Counted from the stretch's first letter, positions 35,835 through 44,787 are shown. The stretch is 64,000 nt of DNA from Oscillospiraceae bacterium (GCA_910575265.1 CAJTEA010000002.1:187503-251502); one strand, 5' to 3'. The notes: generated by a model not told the origin, from the sequence alone. A program made the numbers and translations.

Positions 35835-36983
35835 TTATTGTAATTCGTGTAAAAATCGCTGGCAGTTCTCTGTCAGGGTACCGGGGGCGGTGAACAGCCC
35901 GCCGCCCATGAGCAGGGCGGTGTCGTTTCCGTAAAACTCCCGCGTAGGCCCAACCTTCTCGAAGGTCATCCCCCCGGCGGGGCTGGGCAGGATGGGTCGG
36001 ATGGCTCCCTGGTCCTCCGAGGCCATATCCCGGATGCCGGCGCACTGCTCCTCGCTGAGGGAGAAGCGGCCCCCGAAGTTGGGGAACACGGTGATATCCG
36101 CCCCCGCCAGCCGGGGGAGCTGGCCCAGCAGACAGGCGCAGTCCACGCCGCCCCGGCCCCGGTCCAGCATGCCGCCCAGAAAGGCCGGGTGGCACACCAC
36201 CGGCAGACTGGTTTTCTCCGCCGCGTAGCCAATCAGGTCAAAGCCCGCCAGTCCCGGGGCTACCATCACACCGCCGCAGCCGCAGTCAACAGCCAGCCGG
36301 AGGCGGTCGTCCATGCGGCGGAAGGAACCGGACACATTGGGGATGTAGGCGGTATGACCGCCTGTCTCCTCATTGGCCCGGCGGACAGCGGCGGCGGCCC
36401 GCTCCACCCGCTCCCGGAAGGGGGCGAAGGGCTGGTCCATCAGACCGTGGTCGTCCTTAATCAGGTCGATACCGCCCAGGGCGCACCGGTAGGCCTCCTC
36501 CGCCAGGGCCTCCGGGGGCAGGCCCATGGGCTTGAGGGCGGTGAAGGTGAAGGGCCGGTCATAGACCCCCAGCCGTTCCCGCATCCCCTGAACCCCGAAT
36601 TTGGGGCCGGGGAAGGTCTTTTTCATGGAATCGGGCAGACAAATCCGCTCCAGCGTCACATCCGGAAAGATGCTGCTGTTTCCAAAGGCCACGTTGAGCA
36701 GCTGGGGAAAGTCCGCCCCCGCCGTCCCGGCGGTGTAGACGATGTCCACCCGGTGCCAGCCGTTTTTCAGGTCCTGGGTGTAGTCGATGTGACCCAAAAC
36801 GCCATCCAAAATGGCGGGGCATTCAATGTGCTGAGCGGGAAACTCCACCGTCTGCTCCACGCACATACTTTTGGCGGTCTCCAGAGCCTCCTGTTCCGTG
36901 CCCCGGATACGATAAATCACGGTAAAGCCGTCTCCGGCAAGCTGGCGGCGCAGGGCGCCGTCATCGTAATATTTGAATTTCAT
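35835..36983 (-). CDS. RuBisCO-like protein (form IV large-chain family)
   Basis: 382 residues: an alpha/beta N-terminal domain (1-130) and the RuBisCO TIM barrel. The Lys of the first catalytic loop is kept in TALKPMGL. The metal/carbamate motif reads GGIDLIKDDH, with His in place of the Glu of true RuBisCO (KDDE). CHPAFLGG follows. The loop-6 region reads FPNFGGRFS, without the catalytic Lys, and the last phosphate loop is MGGGLF. So it is not a carboxylase but an enolase, isomerase or decarboxylase-type RLP. Known RLP roles include methylthioribulose-1-phosphate isomerase, the MtnW enolase and apiose-pathway OiaX/OiaT. ATG 36983. Confidence 0.9.
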   Translation of the reverse strand: MKFKYYDDGALRRQLAGDGFTVIYRIRGTEQEALETAKSMCVEQTVEFPAQHIECPAILDGVLGHIDYTQDLKNGWHRVDIVYTAGTAGADFPQLLNVAFGNSSIFPDVTLERICLPDSMKKTFPGPKFGVQGMRERLGVYDRPFTFTALKPMGLPPEALAEEAYRCALGGIDLIKDDHGLMDQPFAPFRERVERAAAAVRRANEETGGHTAYIPNVSGSFRRMDDRLRLAVDCGCGGVMVAPGLAGFDLIGYAAEKTSLPVVCHPAFLGGMLDRGRGGVDCACLLGQLPRLAGADITVFPNFGGRFSLSEEQCAGIRDMASEDQGAIRPILPSPAGGMTFEKVGPTREFYGNDTALLMGGGLFTAPGTLTENCQRFLHELQ

Positions 36984-36992
36984 CCGGTTACC

Positions 36993-37994
36993 TCACAGCG
37001 CCTCGGGCTTTGCGTCGCTGAGGGCGGCGGGGAGGAACACCTGCCCCACGTCCTCCTCCCGGATCAAGAGGGGCTTGCCCACCGCCCGCTCCACGGCGGA
37101 CAGCAGGGCGGTCACGTCCATGCCGTACTCCCTCATCAGGTAGCCGCGGCTGGCCCCGTGGAGGAACTGGTCCTGAATCCCCAGGCGGATGAGCTTTTTG
37201 CCCACGCCCGCCTCCGCCATGGCCTCGGCCAGACAGGTGCCCAGGCCGCCCACCACGGTGTGGTTCTCCAGGGAGATAACCCCATATCGGCTGTGGGCGA
37301 TGTGGTCGATGATTTCCGGGTACTGGAAGGGTTTCAGGGTGGAAATATGATAAATTGCCGCCTGAATTCCGTTGGTCTCCAGCACCTTCACCGCCCGCAG
37401 GCACTCCTCGGCGCACAGGCCGGAGGACACAATCACCAGATCGTCCCCCTCCGTCAGCTTCCGGGCCTTGCCCAGCTCCATGGGGGTGTGGAACAGCCGG
37501 GGCACCTCCCCCCGGAGCATACGGACATACACCGGACCGGGGATGTCGTAGGCGATTTGCAGGACGTTTTCCACCTCGGTGGCGTCCCCCACCTCCAGCA
37601 CCGTCATGTTGGGCAGGGCTCGCATGACGGCGGTGTCCTCAATGGCCTGATGGGTGGCCCCGCCGGGGGTGGTCACCCCGGGGAGGAAGCCAATCATCTT
37701 CACCGGCAGGTTGGGGTAGGCCACCGACATGGCGATCTGATCCAGGGCCCGGCGGTAGATGAACACCGCGAAGGTGTGGACGAAGGGGACAAAGCCCTCC
37801 CGGGCCAGCCCCCCGGCGAAGCCCAGCATATTCTGCTCGGCGATGCCCATGGAGAAGAAGCGGCCGGGATAGGTGTCCCGGAAGGAATCCGCCTCACAGG
37901 AACTGGTCAGGTCGGCGGAGAGCACCAGCACCTCCGGCTTGTTTTTGGCCCATTGGACCAGGTTTTGGGCGTGGACCCGTTTACGGATCTCCAT
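36993..37994 (-). CDS. Transketolase, C-terminal subunit
   Basis: 333 residues comprising the pyrimidine-binding and C-terminal domains of transketolase: VLSADLTSSCEADSFRD, FSMGIAEQNMLGFAGGLA (catalytic Glu in GIAEQ), GGATHQAIEDTAVMRALPN and the C-terminal domain from ~residue 185. ATG 37994 overlaps the stop of the N-terminal subunit (TAATG), so the two are made together as a heteromer. Split transketolases are common in Firmicutes and archaea, and a split pair (AptAB) serves apulose-4-phosphate in apiose catabolism. Confidence 0.93.
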   Translation of the reverse strand: MEIRKRVHAQNLVQWAKNKPEVLVLSADLTSSCEADSFRDTYPGRFFSMGIAEQNMLGFAGGLAREGFVPFVHTFAVFIYRRALDQIAMSVAYPNLPVKMIGFLPGVTTPGGATHQAIEDTAVMRALPNMTVLEVGDATEVENVLQIAYDIPGPVYVRMLRGEVPRLFHTPMELGKARKLTEGDDLVIVSSGLCAEECLRAVKVLETNGIQAAIYHISTLKPFQYPEIIDHIAHSRYGVISLENHTVVGGLGTCLAEAMAEAGVGKKLIRLGIQDQFLHGASRGYLMREYGMDVTALLSAVERAVGKPLLIREEDVGQVFLPAALSDAKPEAL

Positions 37995-38920
37995 TACTGT
38001 CCCGCCTCCTTTGCCATAGCCGCGCAGCGGTCCCGGTAGTCCTCCCACTGCCCCGGCTGGGTGAAGCGGATGTAGTGGAATTTGGGATGCCGCTCCCGGA
38101 GAAACTCCATCTGATAACAGGGGTCGGTGTCACAGACCACCACCAGGGGCTTCCCCTCGTGGGGGGTGTCCAGCGCCGCGGCCAGGGCCAGAGGGTCGTG
38201 GCCGGGGATACGGACGCACGCGCAGCCGAAGGCCCGGAACCGGTCGTCAAAGGGCTCGATGTTCATCACCGGGTCCATCACCCCATCGCACTGACAGCCG
38301 TTGCGGTCCACCACCAGGATCAGGTTGTCCTGCCTGTGGAAGCTGGCCGCCTGAAGGGCCTCCCAGAACTCTCCGGACTGGCACTCGCCGTCGGAGAGAA
38401 AGACAAACACCCGGCCCGTCTCCCCCTTGAGGCGCAGGCCCATGGCGGCGCCGCTGGCCTGGCTGATCCCCTGGCCCAGGGAGCCGGTGGTGACCTCCAT
38501 ACCGGGGGAGTGCTCCGCGCCGATCATCTCCACGCTGCTGCCGTCCCGGTTGTAGTCCTTCATCCCGCGTTCGTCCATCCGGCCCGTCTCAATGAGGACA
38601 GCGTAGAGCACCAGGGCGTACTGGGCCGGGGAGAGAACAAAGCGGTCATAGCCGGGCTGTCCGTTGGAATTGAACTTGATGCCCGTCCGGGCGGGATGTC
38701 CGGGGCCGGGCACCCCGGTCCAGCTATCGGGCAGAAGGGGCTTGTCCAGCGCGGGCAGATTCATCAGCCCGTGGTACAGCGCCCCCAGAATCTGTCCGGA
38801 GGAACAGGCCTGGGACAGGTATCCTCCCCGCTGCTCCACCGTGTGCTGAAAGACCCGGAGGCGGACGTTTTTGGCGATCCGGTCCACCTCTCCGGCCCAC
38901 AGCCGGTCAAATTCACTCAT
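37994..38920 (-). CDS. Transketolase, N-terminal (TPP-binding) subunit
   Basis: 308 residues with the TPP pyrophosphate-binding domain: GYLSQACSSGQILGALYHG, TTGSLGQGISQASGAAMGL and the TPP motif SDGECQSGEFWEA ... VVDRNGCQCDG. First gene of the BMC operon, with ATG 38920 after GAGGG. Divergent from the DeoR regulator. No encapsulation peptide is evident, so it may act outside the shell. Confidence 0.93.
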   Translation of the reverse strand: MSEFDRLWAGEVDRIAKNVRLRVFQHTVEQRGGYLSQACSSGQILGALYHGLMNLPALDKPLLPDSWTGVPGPGHPARTGIKFNSNGQPGYDRFVLSPAQYALVLYAVLIETGRMDERGMKDYNRDGSSVEMIGAEHSPGMEVTTGSLGQGISQASGAAMGLRLKGETGRVFVFLSDGECQSGEFWEALQAASFHRQDNLILVVDRNGCQCDGVMDPVMNIEPFDDRFRAFGCACVRIPGHDPLALAAALDTPHEGKPLVVVCDTDPCYQMEFLRERHPKFHYIRFTQPGQWEDYRDRCAAMAKEAGQ

Positions 38921-38931
38921 ATAAATCCCTC

Positions 38932-38967
38932 ATTTTGTTTGCACTCTGTCCACGAATGTGGTAAAAT
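38932..38967 (+). promoter_or_regulatory. DeoR-gene promoter with internal palindrome; divergent BMC control region
   Basis: Rightward TTGCAC (38939-38944), 17 bp, TAAAAT (38962-38967). The spacer contains the palindrome CCACGAATGTGG (38950-38961), a likely operator. ATTTTGTTTG (38932-38941) nearly matches a site downstream of the binding-protein promoter (46101-46110). No good sigma-A promoter is visible leftward, suggesting the BMC operon needs activation. Confidence 0.6.
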
Positions 38968-38993
38968 TGAACCAATAGAAAGGAGGGAGCGGT

Positions 38994-39746
38994 ATGCTTG
39001 CCATCGCCCGGCGCAGCACCATTCTGGAGATACTGCGGGAACAGCAGAGCGTCAATGTCACTCAGCTGGCCGCCGCCCTGGGAGTGGCCACCGAGACCAT
39101 CCGCCGGGACCTGAAGGAGCTGGAGGCCTCCGGGCAGCTCATCCGCACCCACGGCGGGGCCTACATCACCGACGGAGTTCTGAACGACATCAACGTCTCC
39201 GCCCGGTCAGTGATCCGCAAGCAGGAAAAGAAGGAGATCGCCCGCAAGTGCGCCCAGCTCATCAACACCGGGGACTCCATCTTTCTGGACGCCTCCACCA
39301 CCGACTGGTGCGTCGCCCAGGCGCTGCTGGAGAAGAACATCACTGTGGTCACCAACTCCCTGAAGGTGGCGGACATTCTCTCCGCCTCCGCCAGCGTCAA
39401 GCTGATTCTGGCCGGCGGGAACTACGCCCCCCGCACCATGTCCTTCTACGGAGAGCAGACTGTGGAGGACCTGAGCCGGTATTACGCGGACAAGGCATTT
39501 ATCTCCTGCCGCACTGTCCACATGGAGTTCGGGGCTACCGACTCCAACGAGGGGGAGGCCCTGGCCCGGCGGACCATGCTGCGCCGCAGCCACAGCACCT
39601 ATCTGGCGGTGGACCACAGCAAGCTGGACGGCATTTCCTTCCTGAATGTCTGCCCCCTGGAGGACCTGACGGGGATTATCTGCGACCGCCCCCTGTCCCC
39701 TGTATGGCAGAATCACCTGAAAAGCATCGGCGTGGCGTGCTGGTGA
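38994..39746 (+). CDS. DeoR/GlpR-family transcriptional regulator
   Basis: Sugar-phosphate-responsive regulator, probably of the BMC and sugar-import operons that flank it. 250 residues: DeoR HTH (RRSTILEILREQQSVNVTQL, then ATETIRRDLKELEASG), then the DeoRC sensor domain with GDSIFLDASTTDWCVA and FISCRTVHMEFGATDSNEGE, which binds phosphosugars in this family. ATG 38994 has AAAGGAGGGAGCG upstream. Own promoter and terminator. Confidence 0.9.
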   Translation: MLAIARRSTILEILREQQSVNVTQLAAALGVATETIRRDLKELEASGQLIRTHGGAYITDGVLNDINVSARSVIRKQEKKEIARKCAQLINTGDSIFLDASTTDWCVAQALLEKNITVVTNSLKVADILSASASVKLILAGGNYAPRTMSFYGEQTVEDLSRYYADKAFISCRTVHMEFGATDSNEGEALARRTMLRRSHSTYLAVDHSKLDGISFLNVCPLEDLTGIICDRPLSPVWQNHLKSIGVACW

Positions 39747-39757
39747 TATACGGTGGA

Positions 39758-39789
39758 AAAGCCGGCGGCGGCTCAGCCGCCGGCTTTTT
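39758..39789. terminator. Convergent terminator, deoR-type gene / mtnA operon
   Basis: 13-bp stem AAAAGCCGGCGGC / GCCGCCGGCTTTT with a 6-base loop; T run rightward and A run leftward, so it can act in both directions. Confidence 0.85.
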
Positions 39790-39800
39790 ATACCGCGGCT

Positions 39801-40865
39801 TTATTTGCCGATGCCCAGCTCCTCAAAGGCCTTGTCGAAGGGCGCCTTGCACAGGCCTTTTTCGGTGATGATGCCGGTAATCAGGGAGTGATCGGTAACA
39901 TCGAAGGCGGGGTTGCACACCTTCACGCCCTCGGGAGCCATGCGCTCGGAGTACCACATCTCGGTGACCTCCTCGGGGGCGCGCTCCTCGATGGGGATCT
40001 GGTCCCCTGTCTCCAGGGACATGTCGATGGTGGAGCTGGGGGCGCAGACGTAGAAGGGGATGCCGTAGTGCTTGGCCAGAATCGCCACCCCGGAGGTGCC
40101 GATCTTGTTGGCGGCGTCGCCGTTGCGGGTCACCCGGTCGCAGCCCACAAAGACGATGTTCACCAGCCCCCGCTTCATGGTGATGGAGGCCATGTTGTCG
40201 CAGATCAGGGTGGTGTCGATGCCGGCGTTGTGCAGCTCGAAGGCGGTAAGCCGGGCTCCCTGGAGCAGAGGACGGGTTTCGTCGCAGTACACCCGGAAAT
40301 CGGTCCAGCCGTGTTCCTGGGCCACATACATAGGGGCGGTGGCGGTGCCGTATTTGGCGGTGGCCAGGGTACCGGCGTTGCAGTGGGTGAGGATGCCGTC
40401 CCCGTGCTTGAGCAAGCCGAAGCCGATTTCGCCGATGCTCCGGCTGATGGCCACGTCCTCGTCCCGGATGGCCTGGGCCTCGGTGAAGAGGATCTCCTTG
40501 ATCTCCGCCACGGGGCGGGTCAGGCTGGCCCGCATGGTACGCTCCATCCGGTCCAGGGCCCAGAACAGGTTCACCGCCGTGGGACGGGAGGAGGCCAGAT
40601 ACTCCTTCTGCTTCATAAACTCCTCGCAGAACTTCATCTGGTCGGCGGTGTCGATGCGGGAGGCGGTGAGGGCGATGGCGTATCCGGCGCACACGCCGAT
40701 GGCCGGGGCCCCCCGAACCCGCAGGAGCTTGATGGCCTCCCAGATGTCCTCAATTTCGCTGACGTTGAGCACCTTCACGGTGCCGGGCAGCAGAGTCTGG
40801 TCCAAAATTTCCAGACAGGTCCGGTCCGCCGACAGGCGGACGGTATCCAGCTGTAACGCATTCAT
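39801..40865 (-). CDS. mtnA: S-methyl-5-thioribose-1-phosphate isomerase (MtnA)
   Basis: Isomerises 5-methylthioribose-1-phosphate (and 5-deoxyribose-1-phosphate) to the ribulose-1-phosphate. 354 residues: RVRGAPAIGVCAGY, the catalytic Cys in LTHCNAGTLATAKYGTA, and the catalytic Asp in VGCDRVTRNGDAANKIGT, with STIDMSLETGDQIPIEER. Full length. Follows mtnK by 18 bp. It is placed with a transporter and kinase rather than with the aerobic methionine-salvage genes mtnB, mtnC and mtnD, which fits an anaerobic DHAP-shunt role. Confidence 0.95.
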   Translation of the reverse strand: MNALQLDTVRLSADRTCLEILDQTLLPGTVKVLNVSEIEDIWEAIKLLRVRGAPAIGVCAGYAIALTASRIDTADQMKFCEEFMKQKEYLASSRPTAVNLFWALDRMERTMRASLTRPVAEIKEILFTEAQAIRDEDVAISRSIGEIGFGLLKHGDGILTHCNAGTLATAKYGTATAPMYVAQEHGWTDFRVYCDETRPLLQGARLTAFELHNAGIDTTLICDNMASITMKRGLVNIVFVGCDRVTRNGDAANKIGTSGVAILAKHYGIPFYVCAPSSTIDMSLETGDQIPIEERAPEEVTEMWYSERMAPEGVKVCNPAFDVTDHSLITGIITEKGLCKAPFDKAFEELGIGK

Positions 40866-40883
40866 ATACAGAACTCCCTCCTC

Positions 40884-42095
40884 TTACTTCGCCGCTTCCT
40901 GGGCCTTCTTCACCGCGGCCACAAAGTCGGCGCCGGCGCGGAATTTGGTCTGATTCATGATGTAGTCCTTGCCGCACAGGATGTTCAGCCGCTCCACCCA
41001 GGCCCGCTTGGCCTCGTCGGCGATGGTGGTCACGTCCTTCACGTTGGCCATGCCCACCGTGCGGCGGTGCAGCTCGGTGCCGGCGTAGCCGGCGGTGTCA
41101 TTGAGGATGCCCTCCAGATACCACTGCTTGAAGCCGGGGACCTTGGCCATGGGCTCGGTAACCGCCTCGTCAAATTTCTTATTGAACTTGGCGATGAACA
41201 GGTCCATGGTCTCCTCAATGGCTTTCAGGCACCAGTCACAGAAAGCGGTATCCCCGGCGGCCAGGCCGTTGTCATAGGCGAAGATCAGGTTGGCCACCAC
41301 GTTGCCGATGTCGTAGCCCATGGGGGCGTAGGTGGCGAACTCAGGGTCAAAGACCTTGGTGGAGTCCGGCTTGACGAAGATGGAGCCGGTGTGCAGGTCG
41401 CCGTGCATCAGGGCCTGGGCGTCGGTCATAAATTTGAATTTCAGCTTGGAGACCTCCAGGTGCAGGGCCTCGTCCTCATACAGCTCCCGCTTCACGAAGT
41501 CGGCGTTGGGGGGGAACACGTTGTTCTCATGGTTGATGTCGTTGTAGGGCTCCATCAGCACCAGATCCTCGGTGATCTTGCATAGCTCGGGGGAGATAAA
41601 GCTCTTTACCAGGTTCTTTTTCTCCTGATGCTCCATCACCACGTCGCTGGTCATAAGCAGGGTGTTCACCATGAAGGTGGAGATGTCATCCGCGAAGCGG
41701 GGGAAGGTCTTGTGCTCCATCAGGGCGTAGCGCATGAGCTGGTAGTCGGACAGGTCCTCCATGCCGCAGGCGCTCATAACGGTGTCATAGAAGAAAATTT
41801 TGGGCACCATGCCGGGAGCGTACTTGTCGTTGAGCTGGAGGATCTCCGACTCGATGCGGTTGCGGTCGGTGGACACCTTCATATCCTCGGAGATGCGCAG
41901 AGACACGCCGGCGTGCTTGATGATGACCGAGTGGCCCTTCTCGTCCCACACCCGGAACACATAGTTCAGGTTGCCGTCGCCGATCTCCTTGGCCCGCATG
42001 GTGGCCTTGTCCCAGCCGATGTCCGGCAGCTTCTCCAGGGTGTACTCCAGGATGTCGTCGATGCCCATCAGAAAGTACTTGTCAAACTTACCCAT
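40884..42095 (-). CDS. mtnK: S-methyl-5-thioribose kinase (MtnK)
   Basis: Phosphorylates the anomeric oxygen of 5-methylthioribose or 5-deoxyribose. 403 residues of the choline-kinase-like fold: EIGDGNLNYVFRVWDEKG (glycine-rich loop), VIIKHAG (ATP Lys), LMHGDLHTGSIFVK (catalytic loop Asp) and VFDPEFATYAPMGYDIGN (metal Asp, and Glu of the DPE motif). Typical length. Sits between the sugar permease and mtnA, so transport, kinase and isomerase are one operon. Confidence 0.95.
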   Translation of the reverse strand: MGKFDKYFLMGIDDILEYTLEKLPDIGWDKATMRAKEIGDGNLNYVFRVWDEKGHSVIIKHAGVSLRISEDMKVSTDRNRIESEILQLNDKYAPGMVPKIFFYDTVMSACGMEDLSDYQLMRYALMEHKTFPRFADDISTFMVNTLLMTSDVVMEHQEKKNLVKSFISPELCKITEDLVLMEPYNDINHENNVFPPNADFVKRELYEDEALHLEVSKLKFKFMTDAQALMHGDLHTGSIFVKPDSTKVFDPEFATYAPMGYDIGNVVANLIFAYDNGLAAGDTAFCDWCLKAIEETMDLFIAKFNKKFDEAVTEPMAKVPGFKQWYLEGILNDTAGYAGTELHRRTVGMANVKDVTTIADEAKRAWVERLNILCGKDYIMNQTKFRAGADFVAAVKKAQEAAK

Positions 42096-42158
42096 AGTCG
42101 ATTCCTTCCTTCTAAAATGTAGTTAGGGAAGGCCGTCGCTGGCGGCGGCCTTTTTTGC

Positions 42159-43154
42159 TTACTGCTCCTTCTTGCCGGCGTAAGCGGCCATCAGGGCCAG
42201 AGCCAGAACGGCGCCCTTCACGGCGGGCAGGATGTAGTAGGGCACGGCGCAGATGGTCAGGCCGTTCTCCAGGGTGGACACCAGCATGGCGCCCACCAGG
42301 GTGCCCAGGGCGTTGGGCTTCTCCGCGCCGCCCACCGAGCGGCCCACGAACACGGCGGCCAGGGCCTGCATCAGGTAGTTGTCGCAGCAGCCCACCTGGG
42401 CGGAGCTGCCCCGGGCGGCCACCATGATGCCGCCGATGGCGATGAACACGGCGGTAATCATGCCGGCCAGATAGCGGTACTTCTTCACGTTGATACCAGA
42501 CAGCTTGGCGGCCTGCTTATTGCCGCCCATGGCATAGAGGAAGCGGCCGTGCTTGGTGTAGTTCAGGAAGATGAACGCCGCCAGCACGCATGCCAGCATG
42601 ATAATGATAATGTAGGGGGAGCGACCGATGTTGCTGAACGCCTCGCTCAGAGCGGTGCGGGCGGGGGCGGCCCCGGTGTGGGGCACCCGCATGCCGGTGG
42701 ACACCGCGCCGCCGCCGATGTACCACTGACCCAAGCCCTGGTGGACGAACATCAGCGCGCAGGTGGCCAGCATGTCGGGAATCTTGCACACCAGAATCAG
42801 GAACATAGTGAGCTGATACATGATGAGGGTGACCACGATGCACATCACAATGGACATAAACAGGGACAGGCCGTACCACAGGTACATGGACACGAAGACG
42901 TAGGCCGAGCAGCTCGCCAGGGTGCAGGCCGACATGTCGAAGCCGTCGGGGGCCATGGTCACGGTGGCGGCGATGCCGAACACGGTGGTGATGGACATGG
43001 CCAGCAGGATGTTAACCATGTTGCCGGGGGACATGAAGAACGAGCCCTTCAAAGCCGTGAACACCACAAAACAAAGCACCAGCGCGATGACGGCGGCCCA
43101 GTCCAATAGGAAGTGCAGGACCTTTTGGGTACTATTCTTTTCAAGCGTTTGCAT
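42159..43154 (-). CDS. Sugar ABC transporter permease (RbsC-like)
   Basis: 331 residues with about nine hydrophobic segments and the BPD_transp_2 pattern: LLAMSITTVFGIAATVTMAP, DGFDMS, and GGNKQAAKLSGINVKKYRY near residue 220. Carries the pentose or nucleoside-type substrate through the membrane. ATG 43154 has CAGGAGGAACCAGAT upstream; 21 bp after the ATPase gene. Confidence 0.9.
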   Translation of the reverse strand: MQTLEKNSTQKVLHFLLDWAAVIALVLCFVVFTALKGSFFMSPGNMVNILLAMSITTVFGIAATVTMAPDGFDMSACTLASCSAYVFVSMYLWYGLSLFMSIVMCIVVTLIMYQLTMFLILVCKIPDMLATCALMFVHQGLGQWYIGGGAVSTGMRVPHTGAAPARTALSEAFSNIGRSPYIIIIMLACVLAAFIFLNYTKHGRFLYAMGGNKQAAKLSGINVKKYRYLAGMITAVFIAIGGIMVAARGSSAQVGCCDNYLMQALAAVFVGRSVGGAEKPNALGTLVGAMLVSTLENGLTICAVPYYILPAVKGAVLALALMAAYAGKKEQ

Positions 43155-43175
43155 ATCTGGTTCCTCCTGTTGTTT

Positions 43176-44708
43176 TTACGCCTTGACATAGGCGGTGGTG
43201 CCGCCCACCGAGTAGTGCATGATCTCGTCCTCCGAAGTGTCGGCGGTGACCAGCTCAGCCATGATCCTGCCATCGTACATGACATAGACCCGGTCGGTGA
43301 TGGACAGCAGCTCGGAGTTCTCGCAGGATGCGTAGATCACGCCGTTGCCCGCCTTGGCGATGTCGTAAATCAGGCGAAAAATGTCCTGCTTGGCGCCCAC
43401 GTCCACGCCCTTGGTGGGCTCGTCAAAGATGTACACGTCGCAGTCCGCCGCCAGCCACTTGCCCACGGCCACCTTCTGCTGGTTGCCGCCGGACAGGTTG
43501 CGGACCCACTGCCGGATGGAGGGGGTCTTGATGCCCAGCTGCTCCACATATTTTCTGGCGTTGGCGTCGGTTTTAGCCTTGTTGACGAAGGAGGCCACGC
43601 AAAACTTGCCCAGGCTGGCCGCGGAGAGGTTGAAGCTCACATCCTCGTTGACCAGCACGCCCTCCTTCCGCCGCTCCTCAGGCACCAAGGCGATACGCTC
43701 CCGCACCGCGTCGGAGGGGGTCTTGATTTTCAGGCGCTTGCCGTTCAGGATGATCTCGCCGCCGGTCTGCTTATAGCCTCCGAACAGGGTCTTGCAGAAC
43801 TCGCTCTTGCCCGCGCCTACCAGGCCCGCGATGCCGATGATCTCACCCCGCTTCATGTGGATGGACACGCCGTTCACCTTGCCGTCGCCGCCGGCCAGGT
43901 CCTTCACCTCGAAGAACTCCTCGCCCAGCTTGACCTGCTCCTTGGGGAAGTTCTCCTCAAAGGTCCGGCCCAGCATCATCTCCACGATCTCCTTGGAGGT
44001 GGTCTCAGCTGTCACGTCCCGGGTGCCCACGATCTCGCCGTTGCGCATGACGGTGTACTGGTGGCAGATCTGGATGATCTCGTGGATGCGGTGGGAGATG
44101 AAGATAACGCCGATGTTCTCTGTGTCCCGCAGGTGCCGCACGATCCGGAACAGCTCCACCGTCTCGGTATCGCTGAGGGGAGCGGTGGGCTCGTCCAGGA
44201 TAAGGAAGCTGCACTGGCTCTGGATTGCCCGGGCAATGAGCACCATCTGCTTCTGGGCCAGGGACAGGTCCTGGACCAAGGTGCGCGCGTTGATGTTTTT
44301 AATATTCAGCCGGCCCAGGACCTCCCGGGCCTCCTGCCGCATTTTGGACCAGTTGATTACAGGCCGGCCCCTTGTATTCATAACCGTATCGTTGAGCATG
44401 ACGTTTTCCGCCACGGACAGGGTAGGGATCAGGGCCGTGTCCACTTCCTGATACACGATCTGGATGCCCAGCTTCTTGGCCGCGGACGGATCACGGAGCT
44501 CTACAACCTCTCCGTTCAGGAGGACCTCCCCCTGATAGCTGGGGTTCGCGCCGGCCAGCACCTTCATCAGGGTGGACTTGCCGGCTCCGTTCGCGCCCAC
44601 GAGGGCGCGGATTTCTCCGGTGGAGACCTGAAAGTCCACATCGGACAGCGCTTTCACACCGGGAAATTCAATGGAAACTTTTCTGGTTTCAAGTGTGATT
44701 TGATCCAT
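43176..44708 (-). CDS. Sugar ABC transporter ATP-binding protein (RbsA-like, two ABC domains)
   Basis: 510 residues, two ATPase cassettes. Domain 1: GANGAGKSTLMKVLAG, signature LSLAQKQMVLIA, LILDEPTAPLS. Domain 2: GLVGAGKSEFCKTLFGG, signature LSGGNQQKVAVGKWL, IFDEPTKGVDVGAK. The degenerate Walker A of domain 2 (AGKSE) is normal in this family. ATG 44708 with GAGGGAATCCC upstream. Confidence 0.93.
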   Translation of the reverse strand: MDQITLETRKVSIEFPGVKALSDVDFQVSTGEIRALVGANGAGKSTLMKVLAGANPSYQGEVLLNGEVVELRDPSAAKKLGIQIVYQEVDTALIPTLSVAENVMLNDTVMNTRGRPVINWSKMRQEAREVLGRLNIKNINARTLVQDLSLAQKQMVLIARAIQSQCSFLILDEPTAPLSDTETVELFRIVRHLRDTENIGVIFISHRIHEIIQICHQYTVMRNGEIVGTRDVTAETTSKEIVEMMLGRTFEENFPKEQVKLGEEFFEVKDLAGGDGKVNGVSIHMKRGEIIGIAGLVGAGKSEFCKTLFGGYKQTGGEIILNGKRLKIKTPSDAVRERIALVPEERRKEGVLVNEDVSFNLSAASLGKFCVASFVNKAKTDANARKYVEQLGIKTPSIRQWVRNLSGGNQQKVAVGKWLAADCDVYIFDEPTKGVDVGAKQDIFRLIYDIAKAGNGVIYASCENSELLSITDRVYVMYDGRIMAELVTADTSEDEIMHYSVGGTTAYVKA

Positions 44709-44787
44709 GGGATTCCCTCTTTTCTACCGCGAAGGTAATACTTCTAACACAGGAGCTTTGCTCCCCTTTACAAAGACGCACATAAGG

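Noticed and set aside
35835-36983. A true CO2-fixing RuBisCO in a carboxysome
   Set aside because: Catalytic loop-6 Lys and the KDDE Glu are missing, and there is no small subunit, carbonic anhydrase or phosphoribulokinase; the enzymes around it are those of a metabolosome.
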